A stretch of 47,879 bases of DNA, from NCBI GenBank assembly GCA_017646745.1, contig JAGCLY010000047.1, positions 1 to 47,879 of the forward strand, in the 5' to 3' direction. This document shows, one piece after another, positions 22,484 to 30,946 of this stretch; positions within the stretch are counted from its first letter, which is position 1; every line of letters begins with the position of its first letter. Position numbers and translations under genes: made by a program. Below the pieces are notes generated by a model that saw only the letters and a program-made list of their open reading frames with translations, was not told the DNA's origin and did no database searches. The DNA comes from Clostridia bacterium. Lineage in GTDB: Bacteria > Bacillota > Clostridia > Oscillospirales > CAG-272.

Positions 22484-22512
22484 TTGATTTTTTTCTAAAA
22501 GTATGCTATGCT
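22484..22512 (+). promoter_or_regulatory. Promoter and probable operator of the DtxR/MntR-like gene
   Basis: TTGATT (22484-22489) and TATGCT (22507-22512) are 17 bp apart. AAGTAT (22499-22504) and ATACTT (22517-22522) form an inverted repeat flanking the -10 box. Outer arms TATAAGTA (22473-22480) and TACTTATA (22518-22525) also match. Autoregulation is inferred. Confidence 0.6.
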
Positions 22513-22541
22513 ATATATACTTATAGAAAAGGAGGGGCCGT

Positions 22542-22904
22542 ATGAACCTTCAGGAATCGGGTCAGATGTACCTTGAAACGATATTAATACTGTCAAAAAA
22601 GAATACGCACGTGCGTTCTATCGACGTGTGCGAGTATATGGGCTTCTCCAAGCCCAGCGTAAGCAGGGCTATCGGTCTGCTGAAAAAGGGCGAATATATC
22701 ACCGTTGACAAGGACGGCTACATCAGCCTCACCGACACAGGCAGAGAGACGGCACAGAAGATCTACGACCGCCACGACGTGCTGACAGACTTCCTTGTTT
22801 CGCTGGGAGTGGACAGCGAAATCGCCTCTGCCGACGCATGCAAAATCGAGCATCACATTAGCGATGAATCATTTGAAGCAATAAAGAAAGCATTAAAGAA
22901 GTAA
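22542..22904 (+). CDS. DtxR/MntR family metal-dependent transcriptional regulator
   Basis: This 120-residue protein has an N-terminal winged helix (~1-65, with recognition helix SKPSVSRAIGLLKKGEYI) and a DtxR dimerisation domain (~66-120). MntR-type metal ligands appear at E12, H78, E103 and H104; D98 stands where MntR has Glu. It lacks the SH3-like third domain of DtxR, as MntR does. It most likely senses Mn2+ or Fe2+ and represses uptake genes. No transporter is adjacent, so its targets are elsewhere apart from probable autoregulation. GGAGG lies 7 nt before the ATG. Confidence 0.9.
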   Translation: MNLQESGQMYLETILILSKKNTHVRSIDVCEYMGFSKPSVSRAIGLLKKGEYITVDKDGYISLTDTGRETAQKIYDRHDVLTDFLVSLGVDSEIASADACKIEHHISDESFEAIKKALKK

Positions 22905-22919
22905 TTATTTTTTTAAAAC

Positions 22920-22967
22920 AACGGCTATTTTGTAATTTATTATTTACATTTTAGCCGTTTTTTTGTA
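22920..22967 (+). terminator. Terminator of the DtxR/MntR-like gene
   Basis: AACGGCTA (22920-22927) pairs with TAGCCGTT (22952-22959). The inner part pairs imperfectly, and T7 follows. Confidence 0.85.
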
Positions 22968-23011
22968 TTTTTTGCTCTTTGGGCACAAGATGTGCAATAT
23001 AATGTTTTTAC

Positions 23012-23041
23012 TTGACAACAGTAGTTATGGTGTGTTAAAAT
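23012..23041 (+). promoter_or_regulatory. Promoter of the TIR-TPR gene
   Basis: TTGACA (23012-23017) and TAAAAT (23036-23041) with an 18-bp spacer. TTAAAA one base earlier gives 17. Confidence 0.78.
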
Positions 23042-23073
23042 AAATTATCAAAGCATTGACGACGGAGGTTATT

Positions 23074-26000
23074 ATGGCGGAAATCAAGTTTAAAACAAAA
23101 GGAAACGCAGAGCCCCACGGCAAACCGAGGGTGTATTTTACCTGTCATCCCGAGGATTTTGAAAAGTATTTCGACATGATTTGCGAGGATATTTTCGCAA
23201 CACACGAGCCCGCTATCTTTTACACCCCAGATATGAGCGAGGACCATGATCTTCAAAACATGGAAACCGACCTGGGCAGAGCAAACCTGTTTGTCGTCCC
23301 GGTAACGCACCGCCTTATGAACGAGCCGAACAGAGCTATGCAGGTGGATATTGCATACGCAAAAAAGAAAAATATCCCAATTCTCCCCTTTATGATGGAG
23401 TCGGGAATCGATGCGGTTTATTCGCTGACCAAAAATTTTGGCGAAAGGCAATATATTTCCCCCTTCAGTACCGACAAAACCGAGATAAGCTATGAGGAAA
23501 AGCTGAAAAAATATTTAGAGTCGATTCTTATCTCCGACGAGATGGCGAAGCGTGTCAGAGCGGCATTTGACGCTTATATCTTCTTAAGCTACCGCAAAAA
23601 GGACCGTCGATATGCCAACGAGCTGATGAAAATCATACATAACATCCCCGGCTGCCACGATATAGCTATCTGGTATGATGAATTTCTTATCCCAGGTGAG
23701 AGCTTTGTTAAAAACATCGAAAAGGCGATGGATAAAAGTAAGCTGTTCACCCTGCTGGTAACCCCGAACCTGCTCGAATACGTAGAGCACGAGGGCAAGA
23801 TAGGGCCTAATTTTGTTATGAAGGTTGAGTACCCTGCGGCAAGGACGTCAGGAAAGACTATCCTCCCTACCGAAATGGAGGAAACCGACCGTGAGGAGCT
23901 TAAGGCAAAATATGAGGAGATTCCAGATCCTGTGCATACCTATGACAGCTGCTTTAAAGAAATCCTGTTTGATTCTATCAAGAGAATCGCAATCTCAGAG
24001 AATGAGAACAATCCCGAGCACAACTTCCTTATCGGACTCGCCTATCTAGACGGCATAGACGTTGAGGTGGACGTTGAGCGAAGCCTGTCGCTTATTACCA
24101 AGGCTGCCGAGGAGAATCTGGCCGAGGCGATGAAAAAGCTGTACGATATGTACCGAAGCGGCAACAAGGTTACACTTGATTATAACGAATCATTGAAATG
24201 GGCTAAACGTCTGGCAGATTATTATACAAAAGAGCTTGGCGAGGAGCATATCGATACCTTAAGATCGGTTAACAATCTGGCTATCTCCTATTCCTCGCTT
24301 GGACGTTACCAAGAGGCGGTAGATACTTTGGAGGAAGCATACAGATGCTGCTGTGACACCCATGGTGAAAAGGCACCCATCTCTGTTTCCACCCTTGACC
24401 ACCTTGCCTCTGCCTACGGAAATGCCGGAAACTACAAAAAGGCACATGAGCTTCATTTAAAACTTTTGGCAATAACCAAGGACAGTCCCAACACAACCAT
24501 GCGCGATATAGGATATATACTTTTATTCTTAGCATCCGATTTCTACCATATGGGAGATTACATGCGCGCTATCGAAGCTTTTGCAGAGGTTTATAACGCA
24601 AACTGTGCTACCCTTGGTGAGGAGCACGAAGAAACGCTGGCAGTTCTTAGCAACCTTGCGGCAACCTATTCTATAGTCGAAAACTATGAAAAATCATACG
24701 AGCTTTACGAAAGGTGCTATAACATAAACAAAAAGTTGCACGGTGAAAATCATCCCAAAACACTTTCGGCGCGCCTCGGTATTGCAGGCTATTACCACGA
24801 TATCGGCGACTATAAAAAATCCGCCGAGATAAATGAGCAGATTTATATCGCCAGACGCGAGCTACACGGTGAAAACCACCCGAGCACCCTGGCAGTGCTT
24901 AACAACCTAGCAAGCACCTACAGCAAAATGGCCGAACACAATAGGGCGATTGAAATCCGCGAAAGGGTATGTAACTTAAGCAGCGACCTGCTTGGCGAGG
25001 ATCACCCGAGCACACTTATATCCATTAACAACCTTGCCTATGATTACAGAAGCATCCGGGACTACAATAAGGCTATTGAGCTTGGCGAAAGAGTGTACGG
25101 CTGCAGAAGTAAGTCGCTGGGCGAAGGACATATTGATACCCTTGCCTGCCTTGTTGATATGGCATCCGACTATTTTTTCATAAAAGACATGGGAAAAGCG
25201 CGCGAGCTTTGTAAGAAGGCGTATAATGCATACTGTCAGACATTTATTGGTGACAATCTGCGCATGCTGATAGTTCTTAACAACATTGCCGTTACCTCCT
25301 ATAACGCAGGAGATTACGAGCTGGCAGCCGAAGTGTTTGAAAAAAGTGTGGATAAAAGATGCAGCCTGCTGAGCGAGGATCATAAGGACAGCATTTCCTC
25401 GCTTACTAATCTTTCAGACAGTTATGACAAGCTTGGAGAAACGCAAAAGGCGGTGGAGGTCAAGGAGAGGCTTTACCGCATAAGGTGTAAGGCACTTGGC
25501 GAGGATAACCCGGAGATGATAAAGCTGCTCGGCAAAATAATTTCCGACTATGACAGCCTTGGTGAAGAGTGCAAAGCACTACCACTTAAGAAAAAAGTAT
25601 ATGAGCTGACGGATAAGTTGTATGGCAAAGAGCACGATGACACTCAGGCGGCGCTACACGATCTCGCATTTACCTATCGCAATCTTGACTATTATAATGA
25701 GGCGCTGGAGCTGTTTAAATCGGCATATTCGATGTATATGAGAATGTACGGAGAAAAAAATCTGGTCACCCTTACGTCTATGGACAACCTCGCAGTTACC
25801 TATGCCTGCCTTGAGGACTACGAAAAGGAGGTTGAGCTTTTTGAAAGGGTATATGACGTATACTGTGAGTTAGCAGGCGATAGTCATCCAAACACAATTA
25901 TAGCTTTGGAAAATCTTGCATATTCCTATCGCGACGTTAATAACAACGAGAAGGCCCGTGAGATGCTTGAGAAGCTTTATTTAACTAATCTCAACAAACA

Positions 26001-26184
26001 CGGCGAAGGTAAATACGACACGATCAACGCACTAAAGGAGCTTGCCGTAACCTACAGCGACCTCGGCTTATGCGAAAAGGCGACCGAGCTGCTTGAGGAG
26101 TGCTACGCCATTTGTCTTGAAAAATTCAGCACAGGATCCTTCATATCCGAGGTCAGAGAACATCTTAAAAATTTAAAGAAATAA
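23074..26184 (+). CDS. Two TIR domains plus about 15 TPR repeats
   Basis: This 1036-residue cytoplasmic protein starts at the ATG at 23074 (GGAGG 5 nt upstream; an in-frame TTG at 23056 would add six residues). The residue numbers below count from that TTG; subtract 6 for the ATG start. A first TIR-like domain (~24-120; VYFTCHPED, DMSEDHDL, LFVVPVTHRL) has Asp at the usual catalytic Glu position (D98). A second, canonical TIR domain (~172-265) has YIFLSYRKKD, the BB-loop WYDEFLIPGESF, LLVTPNLL and a candidate catalytic Glu at 258 (KVEYPAAR). A Sel1-like pair (~320-390) is followed by 15 kinesin-light-chain-type TPRs of 42 residues (~402-1030; LGEEHxxTL.xxNNLA). Bacterial TIR domains can hydrolyse NAD+ in phage defence. 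The TPR array may sense a protein ligand. No partner gene is adjacent. Confidence 0.92.
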   Translation: MAEIKFKTKGNAEPHGKPRVYFTCHPEDFEKYFDMICEDIFATHEPAIFYTPDMSEDHDLQNMETDLGRANLFVVPVTHRLMNEPNRAMQVDIAYAKKKNIPILPFMMESGIDAVYSLTKNFGERQYISPFSTDKTEISYEEKLKKYLESILISDEMAKRVRAAFDAYIFLSYRKKDRRYANELMKIIHNIPGCHDIAIWYDEFLIPGESFVKNIEKAMDKSKLFTLLVTPNLLEYVEHEGKIGPNFVMKVEYPAARTSGKTILPTEMEETDREELKAKYEEIPDPVHTYDSCFKEILFDSIKRIAISENENNPEHNFLIGLAYLDGIDVEVDVERSLSLITKAAEENLAEAMKKLYDMYRSGNKVTLDYNESLKWAKRLADYYTKELGEEHIDTLRSVNNLAISYSSLGRYQEAVDTLEEAYRCCCDTHGEKAPISVSTLDHLASAYGNAGNYKKAHELHLKLLAITKDSPNTTMRDIGYILLFLASDFYHMGDYMRAIEAFAEVYNANCATLGEEHEETLAVLSNLAATYSIVENYEKSYELYERCYNINKKLHGENHPKTLSARLGIAGYYHDIGDYKKSAEINEQIYIARRELHGENHPSTLAVLNNLASTYSKMAEHNRAIEIRERVCNLSSDLLGEDHPSTLISINNLAYDYRSIRDYNKAIELGERVYGCRSKSLGEGHIDTLACLVDMASDYFFIKDMGKARELCKKAYNAYCQTFIGDNLRMLIVLNNIAVTSYNAGDYELAAEVFEKSVDKRCSLLSEDHKDSISSLTNLSDSYDKLGETQKAVEVKERLYRIRCKALGEDNPEMIKLLGKIISDYDSLGEECKALPLKKKVYELTDKLYGKEHDDTQAALHDLAFTYRNLDYYNEALELFKSAYSMYMRMYGEKNLVTLTSMDNLAVTYACLEDYEKEVELFERVYDVYCELAGDSHPNTIIALENLAYSYRDVNNNEKAREMLEKLYLTNLNKHGEGKYDTINALKELAVTYSDLGLCEKATELLEECYAICLEKFSTGSFISEVREHLKNLKK

Positions 26185-26189
26185 AACCG

Positions 26190-26226
26190 AGCGCCGCAGA
26201 TAATATTTCTGTGGCGCTTTTTTATT
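26190..26226 (+). terminator. Terminator of the TIR-TPR gene
   Basis: AGCGCCGCAGA pairs with TCTGTGGCGCT (26190-26218, one G-T pair) and is followed by T6. Confidence 0.9.
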
Positions 26227-26242
26227 TTTCTTAAAAAATCAC

Positions 26243-26271
26243 TTTACAAAGTCACAATGCTTTGGTATAAT
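26243..26271 (+). promoter_or_regulatory. Promoter of the CofE-like gene
   Basis: TTTACA (26243-26248), 17 bp, TATAAT (26266-26271). Confidence 0.85.
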
Positions 26272-26313
26272 AGTATTGTGAGAATTTTCGTTTTTTCGAA
26301 GGGAGAAATTATT

Positions 26314-27507
26314 ATGAGCCGTATGATAGGTACAGTTTCCAGAGGCGTGAGAGCGCCTATTATCAGAAGCGGAGATAACCTGGCTGAAATAGTTACCGCA
26401 TCGGTTTTAGATGCGGCAAAGAGCGAAGGATACGAGATCCGCAACCGTGATATTATTGCAATGACAGAGGCTATCGTTGCAAGAGCGCAGGGCAACTATG
26501 CGACGGTTGACGACATTGCAGAGGATATTAAGGCAAAGTTCGGTGGAGAAACCGTGGGTGTTATCTTCCCCATCCTCAGCCGTAACCGCTTTGCTATCTG
26601 CCTTAAGGGCATTGCAAGAGGCGCAAAAAAGGTTGTGCTTATGCTCTCCTACCCTTCCGACGAGGTTGGAAACCACCTTGTAAGCCTTGATGCGCTTGAC
26701 GAAAAGGGCATTGATCCCTACCGCGACGTGCTTGATCTTCAGAGCTATCGCCAGCATTTCGGCTATGAGAAGCACCGCTTCACCGGTGTTGACTACGTTG
26801 AATATTACGAGAGCCTTATCCGTGGCGAGGGCGCAGAGTGTGAGATCGTCTTTGCCAACAATCCCAAGGCAATTTTAAGCTATACAAAGAACGTGCTGTA
26901 CTGTGACATTCACACAAGACAGAGAACAAGAAAAATTCTTCTTGCAAACGGCGGCGAAACCGTATACGGTCTTGACGAGATACTTTCTGCACCCGTAAAC
27001 GGCTCGGGATATAACGAGAGCTACGGTCTGCTCGGCTCTAACAAGGCTACCGAGGAGCAGGTTAAGCTCTTCCCCCGTGACTGTCAGGGTCTGGTAGAGG
27101 ATATTCAGGACAGAGTGCTTAAGGCAACAGGCAAGCTGGTCGAGGTCATGGTTTACGGTGACGGTGCGTTTAAGGATCCCGTAGGCAAGATATGGGAGCT
27201 GGCAGACCCGGTTGTGTCTCCCGCATATACCGAGGGTCTGGAGGGTACACCTAACGAGCTTAAGCTTAAGTACCTTGCGGACAACGACTTTGCCTCCCTC
27301 TCGGGCGAGGAATTAAAGGCGGCTATCAAGCAGGAGATCGAGAAGAAGGACGCCAACCTTGTTGGCAAAATGGCATCCGAGGGTACAACCCCCAGACGTC
27401 TTACCGACCTTATCGGCTCTCTGTGTGACCTTACCTCCGGATCGGGCGACAAGGGTACACCTATTGTCCACATTCAGGGATATTTCGACAACTATACAAC
27501 AGAATAA
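26314..27507 (+). CDS. CofE-like F420-0:glutamate ligase family protein
   Basis: This 397-residue soluble protein has the F420_ligase (CofE/FbiB-like) fold. The N-terminus is VRAPIIRSGDNLAEIV; DIIAMTEAIVARAQGNY (~48-64) and DGAFKDPVGKIWELADPVV (~285-303) match the family's GTP and metal-binding segments. True CofE adds gamma-linked glutamate to coenzyme F420-0. Most gut Clostridia are not known to make F420, and no other F420 gene is visible here. The Firmicutes members therefore probably act on another acceptor. It is longer than archaeal CofE (~250). AAGGGAG lies 9 nt before the ATG at 26314. Confidence 0.82.
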   Translation: MSRMIGTVSRGVRAPIIRSGDNLAEIVTASVLDAAKSEGYEIRNRDIIAMTEAIVARAQGNYATVDDIAEDIKAKFGGETVGVIFPILSRNRFAICLKGIARGAKKVVLMLSYPSDEVGNHLVSLDALDEKGIDPYRDVLDLQSYRQHFGYEKHRFTGVDYVEYYESLIRGEGAECEIVFANNPKAILSYTKNVLYCDIHTRQRTRKILLANGGETVYGLDEILSAPVNGSGYNESYGLLGSNKATEEQVKLFPRDCQGLVEDIQDRVLKATGKLVEVMVYGDGAFKDPVGKIWELADPVVSPAYTEGLEGTPNELKLKYLADNDFASLSGEELKAAIKQEIEKKDANLVGKMASEGTTPRRLTDLIGSLCDLTSGSGDKGTPIVHIQGYFDNYTTE

Positions 27508-27517
27508 TATAAAGTTA

Positions 27518-27544
27518 AGGGACTGCCTCATCGAGACAGTCCCT
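27518..27544 (+). terminator. Terminator between the CofE-like and BspA-like genes
   Basis: AGGGACTG and CAGTCCCT (27518-27525, 27537-27544) pair, with an inner CTC/GAG. The T-run is weak (CATTTATTT). It may act on both converging transcripts. Confidence 0.7.
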
Positions 27545-27566
27545 CATTTATTTGATTACATAAAAA

Positions 27567-29402
27567 TCATTTATGATTATATATTATGGTTATATTTCCC
27601 TCGGACTCCGGGTCAACGAACAGATCACCCTCGCTGCCGCCGTAGTAAAGTGTGCATTCGCTACAGCCGACAAATGCGGTGTCACCCATAACGGTTATAC
27701 TATCGGGAACATAGACGCTGACAAGAGATCTACAGCCATAAAACAGACTGCCACTGATTTCGGTAAGGCCGGCAGAGAGATGCGCGGTCTTAAGAGAGGT
27801 GCAATATCCAAATGCGGAAAATCCAAGGAAGCTTACGCTATCGGGTATAACCACGTTGGTCAGTGCGCTACAGCTACTAAAGGCTCTTTCACCTATAAAC
27901 TTAACACCGTCGGGGATAGTTATGCTTGTAAACGAGGTACAGGATATAAAGGCATCGCCGTAAATCAGCTTAGTATCCTGGTGCACGCTATGGGAGGTGA
28001 TCTCGGTATTTTTTGCCTTCATAAGGATAAGGTAAGGGTTGGTGTCGTTACCAAGATAAAATGCGCCGTCGTGAAGATTGTAGTTAGGTATCTTACATCC
28101 GTAGAACGCGGAGAAACCTACACTCTCAAGGCTGCTTGGCAGGGTCTTTATACTAAGCGACTCACATCCGTAGAAGCAATATCTGCCGATATTAACGAGT
28201 GTCTCTGGAAGTTTGGCAGAGTTGAGCGCCCTGCAATCCGAGAAGGCGGAATCACCAATGTCGGTAAGCCCATTGGGAAGAATAATATACTGAAGTGCGC
28301 TGCAACCCTCAAAGGCTGATTTTTCAATGCTTTGAACACCCTCATAAAGGGTAACGTTTTTAAGGTACTGGCTGTCCTCGAAGGCTCCTGCGCTAATGAC
28401 CGTCACACCCTCGGGAGCAGTGAAGCTCGTTTTAGTCTTGCCTATGGCATACTGAAGCAGTATCTTACCGTCCTTGGTATAGAGATCACCGTTTACAGAT
28501 GCATAATACTCATTCTCGCTATCAACGTTAATAGCGGTAAGGCTTCTGCAACGACCAAAGGCACGGGTGCCGATCTCGGTTACGTTTTTGGAGATATAAA
28601 CGTTGTCAATTCTGTTGCCGTAAAGAGCGCTGTTACCGATATATCTAACGCTGTCGGGCATGGTAAAGTGCGTAATGCTTGCTTCATAAAACGCATCGTC
28701 ACCGATAGCGGTAACAAGATAGCCGTCAATAACGTAAGGAACGGATACAGAGTAATTGCCACCAAGATACTTGGTTACAGTACAGCTGTCGCCGTCGGGA
28801 TTAACAGAATATGCAAATTCGGATGCATCATTATAACTGACACCGTGAGGCAGAGCTATCTCCTCAAGGCTTTCGCCACAAAGACTGCAGGACTTGCAAA
28901 CAAGGCCGTCGGTAGTATCGTCGGGCATGGAGGTTACGACCCAAGCACCGGGAGAGTGAGAGCCAATGGCAGGGATACTGTCGCTTTCCTTTTCGCCACA
29001 CGCACAGCTACGCTCTTTAGCCCCCTCGGTAAAGCAGCCTGCCTCGGTTAAGGTCTGCCAATCACCAAAGGTATGATTTCCTGTGGCATCGATAGTATTG
29101 CTTTCCTTTTCACCGCACTCACAGCTGCGCTCCATAGTACCGTCGGCACCGCAGGTAGCCTCGGTTACGGTCTGCCACGGTCCAAATGCGTGGCTATGCA
29201 CGGGGGCTTCACCGCTGTCATCACCGTCCTGATCATTGTTATCTGCAGGCGGAGTGAGGTTGGTCGTACCGTTATCATCAGGAGACTGATTATCCGAGCC
29301 GTCGCTACCGGTATCACCGCCGTCGGGCAGGATAAAGTCGCAGGAGGCTAACAAATATATGGAAATAAGTGTCACGAGAAATAATAAAATAAATCGTTTC
29401 AT
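27567..29402 (-). CDS. BspA-like leucine-rich-repeat lipoprotein
   Basis: This 611-residue exported protein has a lipoprotein signal MKRFILLFLVTLISIYLLASC (lipobox LLASC, lipidated Cys at ~21). A disordered Asp/Gly/Ser/Pro linker (~25-70) follows. Next come about three Cys-containing repeats (~72-185; GxWQTxTEAxCxxxGxxERSCxCGEKE) common in clostridial surface proteins. BspA-type LRR_5 repeats (~210-600) have the pattern IPDGVxxIGxxAFxxCxxL. Such proteins sit on the outer face of the membrane and may bind host or microbial ligands. The ATG at 29402 has AAAGGAG upstream; a TTG six codons earlier is less likely. Confidence 0.92.
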   Translation of the reverse strand: MKRFILLFLVTLISIYLLASCDFILPDGGDTGSDGSDNQSPDDNGTTNLTPPADNNDQDGDDSGEAPVHSHAFGPWQTVTEATCGADGTMERSCECGEKESNTIDATGNHTFGDWQTLTEAGCFTEGAKERSCACGEKESDSIPAIGSHSPGAWVVTSMPDDTTDGLVCKSCSLCGESLEEIALPHGVSYNDASEFAYSVNPDGDSCTVTKYLGGNYSVSVPYVIDGYLVTAIGDDAFYEASITHFTMPDSVRYIGNSALYGNRIDNVYISKNVTEIGTRAFGRCRSLTAINVDSENEYYASVNGDLYTKDGKILLQYAIGKTKTSFTAPEGVTVISAGAFEDSQYLKNVTLYEGVQSIEKSAFEGCSALQYIILPNGLTDIGDSAFSDCRALNSAKLPETLVNIGRYCFYGCESLSIKTLPSSLESVGFSAFYGCKIPNYNLHDGAFYLGNDTNPYLILMKAKNTEITSHSVHQDTKLIYGDAFISCTSFTSITIPDGVKFIGERAFSSCSALTNVVIPDSVSFLGFSAFGYCTSLKTAHLSAGLTEISGSLFYGCRSLVSVYVPDSITVMGDTAFVGCSECTLYYGGSEGDLFVDPESEGNITIIYNHK

Positions 29403-29431
29403 TGCTCTTCTCCTTTTCAATTTACACTTTT

Positions 29432-29460
29432 ATTATACATTTCCATAGCCTGTGTGTCAA
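29432..29460 (-). promoter_or_regulatory. Promoter of the BspA-like lipoprotein
   Basis: TTGACA (29460-29455), 17 bp, TATAAT (29437-29432), minus strand. A full consensus. Confidence 0.9.
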
Positions 29461-29499
29461 GTAAATTATTTCTTAGCGAAACAACATAGCTTCTATCAC

Positions 29500-29528
29500 T
29501 TGACAAAATATTTTTATGCGTTTATAAT
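29500..29528 (+). promoter_or_regulatory. Promoter of the trkAH operon
   Basis: TTGACA (29500-29505), 17 bp, TATAAT (29523-29528). It lies 40 bp from the divergent promoter above. The short leader leaves no room for a c-di-AMP or K+ riboswitch. Confidence 0.9.
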
Positions 29529-29578
29529 ATAAATTGATATATTATATATTGAGATATTATAAGGCGGAGGTATTCCGA

Positions 29579-30934
29579 ATGAAAATAATCATAGTGGGAT
29601 GCGGAAAGGTTGGATCGACCCTGGCGGCGCAGCTCAATGCCGAGGGCAACAACGTTACCGTAATTGACCAGGATCCCGTAAAGGTTAAAGCTATAGCAAA
29701 CAAGCTGGATATTATGGGTGTAATCGGCAACGGAGCATCCAGATCCACACAGAAGGATGCGGGAGTGGACCGCACAGACCTGCTTATTGCAGTTACCGGC
29801 AACGACGAGCTTAATCTGCTGTCCTGTCTGGTGGCGAAGAAGTCATCTAACTGCCGTACCATAGCAAGACTGAGAAATCCCGAATATAACATGGACGCCC
29901 CTTACTTCAAGAACGAGCTTGGTCTGGCGATGGTAATCAACCCCGAGCAGGCGGCGGCGAGAGAAATATCCAGAATACTTAACTTCCCCTCGGCAATTAA
30001 GATTGAAACATTTGCCAAGGGACGAGTAGAACTGCTTAAGTTCAAGCTGCCAGACGGCTGTAAGATCGTGGGTATGTCTATCAGAGAGGTAGCATCTAAA
30101 TTCAAATCCTCGGTAACCTTCTGCACCATTGAGCGTGGCGAAGAGGTCTTTATCGCAAACGGTAACTTTGTCTTTGAAGAGAGGGACGTGGTTTCTATCA
30201 TCGCAGCCCCCGCAGGCGCAAAGGCCTTCTTCAAAAAGATAGACTACAAGATTCAGCCCATTAAGGATGCCCTTATCGTAGGCGGTGGTCCTATCACCTA
30301 TTACCTCTGCGAGCTGCTGGAAAACTCGGGCATATCCTGCACCGTGGTTGAAAAGGATATTGACAGATGCAACCAGCTGGCAACCGAATTTGAGAAGGTG
30401 ACAGTCATAAACGCAGATCCCTCCGACGAGGACGTGCTGCGTGAAGAAGGAATTGCAACCGCAGATGCCTTCGTTGCCCTGACGGGAATTGACGAGGAGA
30501 ATATACTCCTCTCGTTGTTTGCAAAGAAATCGGGCGCAGGCAAGATTATCACCAAGATCAACAGAATAGATTTTGATAATATTATCACCCAGCTGGAGCT
30601 GGACTCTATCATCTACCCGAAGAATATTACCGCCGACACTATCACCGGATACGTAAGAGCGATAAAGAACACCCGTGGGTCTAACCTGGAGACGGTGTAC
30701 AACATCATCAAGGGTCAGGTAGAGGCGGCGGAATTTACCGTAAGCGAGGGATCGCCCATAGTAGGCAAGCCGCTTATGAATCTGGCGCTTAAGGACGGTG
30801 TGCTTATCGCCGCAATCAGACGTGGAAGAATACAGATCACCCCCCGTGGTCAGGACGTTATTATTCCCGGCGACACTGTTGTTGTTATTACAAAGCACCT
30901 TGCCATCAAGGACATCAAGGATATTTTAAGATAA
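29579..30934 (+). CDS. trkA: Trk potassium uptake regulatory subunit TrkA
   Basis: This 451-residue cytoplasmic protein has two RCK units, each an NAD(H)/ATP-binding Rossmann domain plus RCK_C. The first Rossmann starts MKIIIVGCGKVGSTLA; the second starts near 230 at ALIVGGGPITYYL. RCK_C domains end at ~215 and ~450. It gates TrkH for K+ uptake. The ATG at 29579 has GGAGG 8 nt upstream and matches the family start; an upstream ATG adds 15 non-conserved residues. It is followed by trkH after 12 nt. Confidence 0.96.
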   Translation: MKIIIVGCGKVGSTLAAQLNAEGNNVTVIDQDPVKVKAIANKLDIMGVIGNGASRSTQKDAGVDRTDLLIAVTGNDELNLLSCLVAKKSSNCRTIARLRNPEYNMDAPYFKNELGLAMVINPEQAAAREISRILNFPSAIKIETFAKGRVELLKFKLPDGCKIVGMSIREVASKFKSSVTFCTIERGEEVFIANGNFVFEERDVVSIIAAPAGAKAFFKKIDYKIQPIKDALIVGGGPITYYLCELLENSGISCTVVEKDIDRCNQLATEFEKVTVINADPSDEDVLREEGIATADAFVALTGIDEENILLSLFAKKSGAGKIITKINRIDFDNIITQLELDSIIYPKNITADTITGYVRAIKNTRGSNLETVYNIIKGQVEAAEFTVSEGSPIVGKPLMNLALKDGVLIAAIRRGRIQITPRGQDVIIPGDTVVVITKHLAIKDIKDILR

Positions 30935-30946
30935 GGAGCCCGGTTT

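Noticed and set aside
29529..29578. A K+ or c-di-AMP riboswitch ahead of trkA
   Set aside because: The leader is only about 40 nt, too short for any known such riboswitch.
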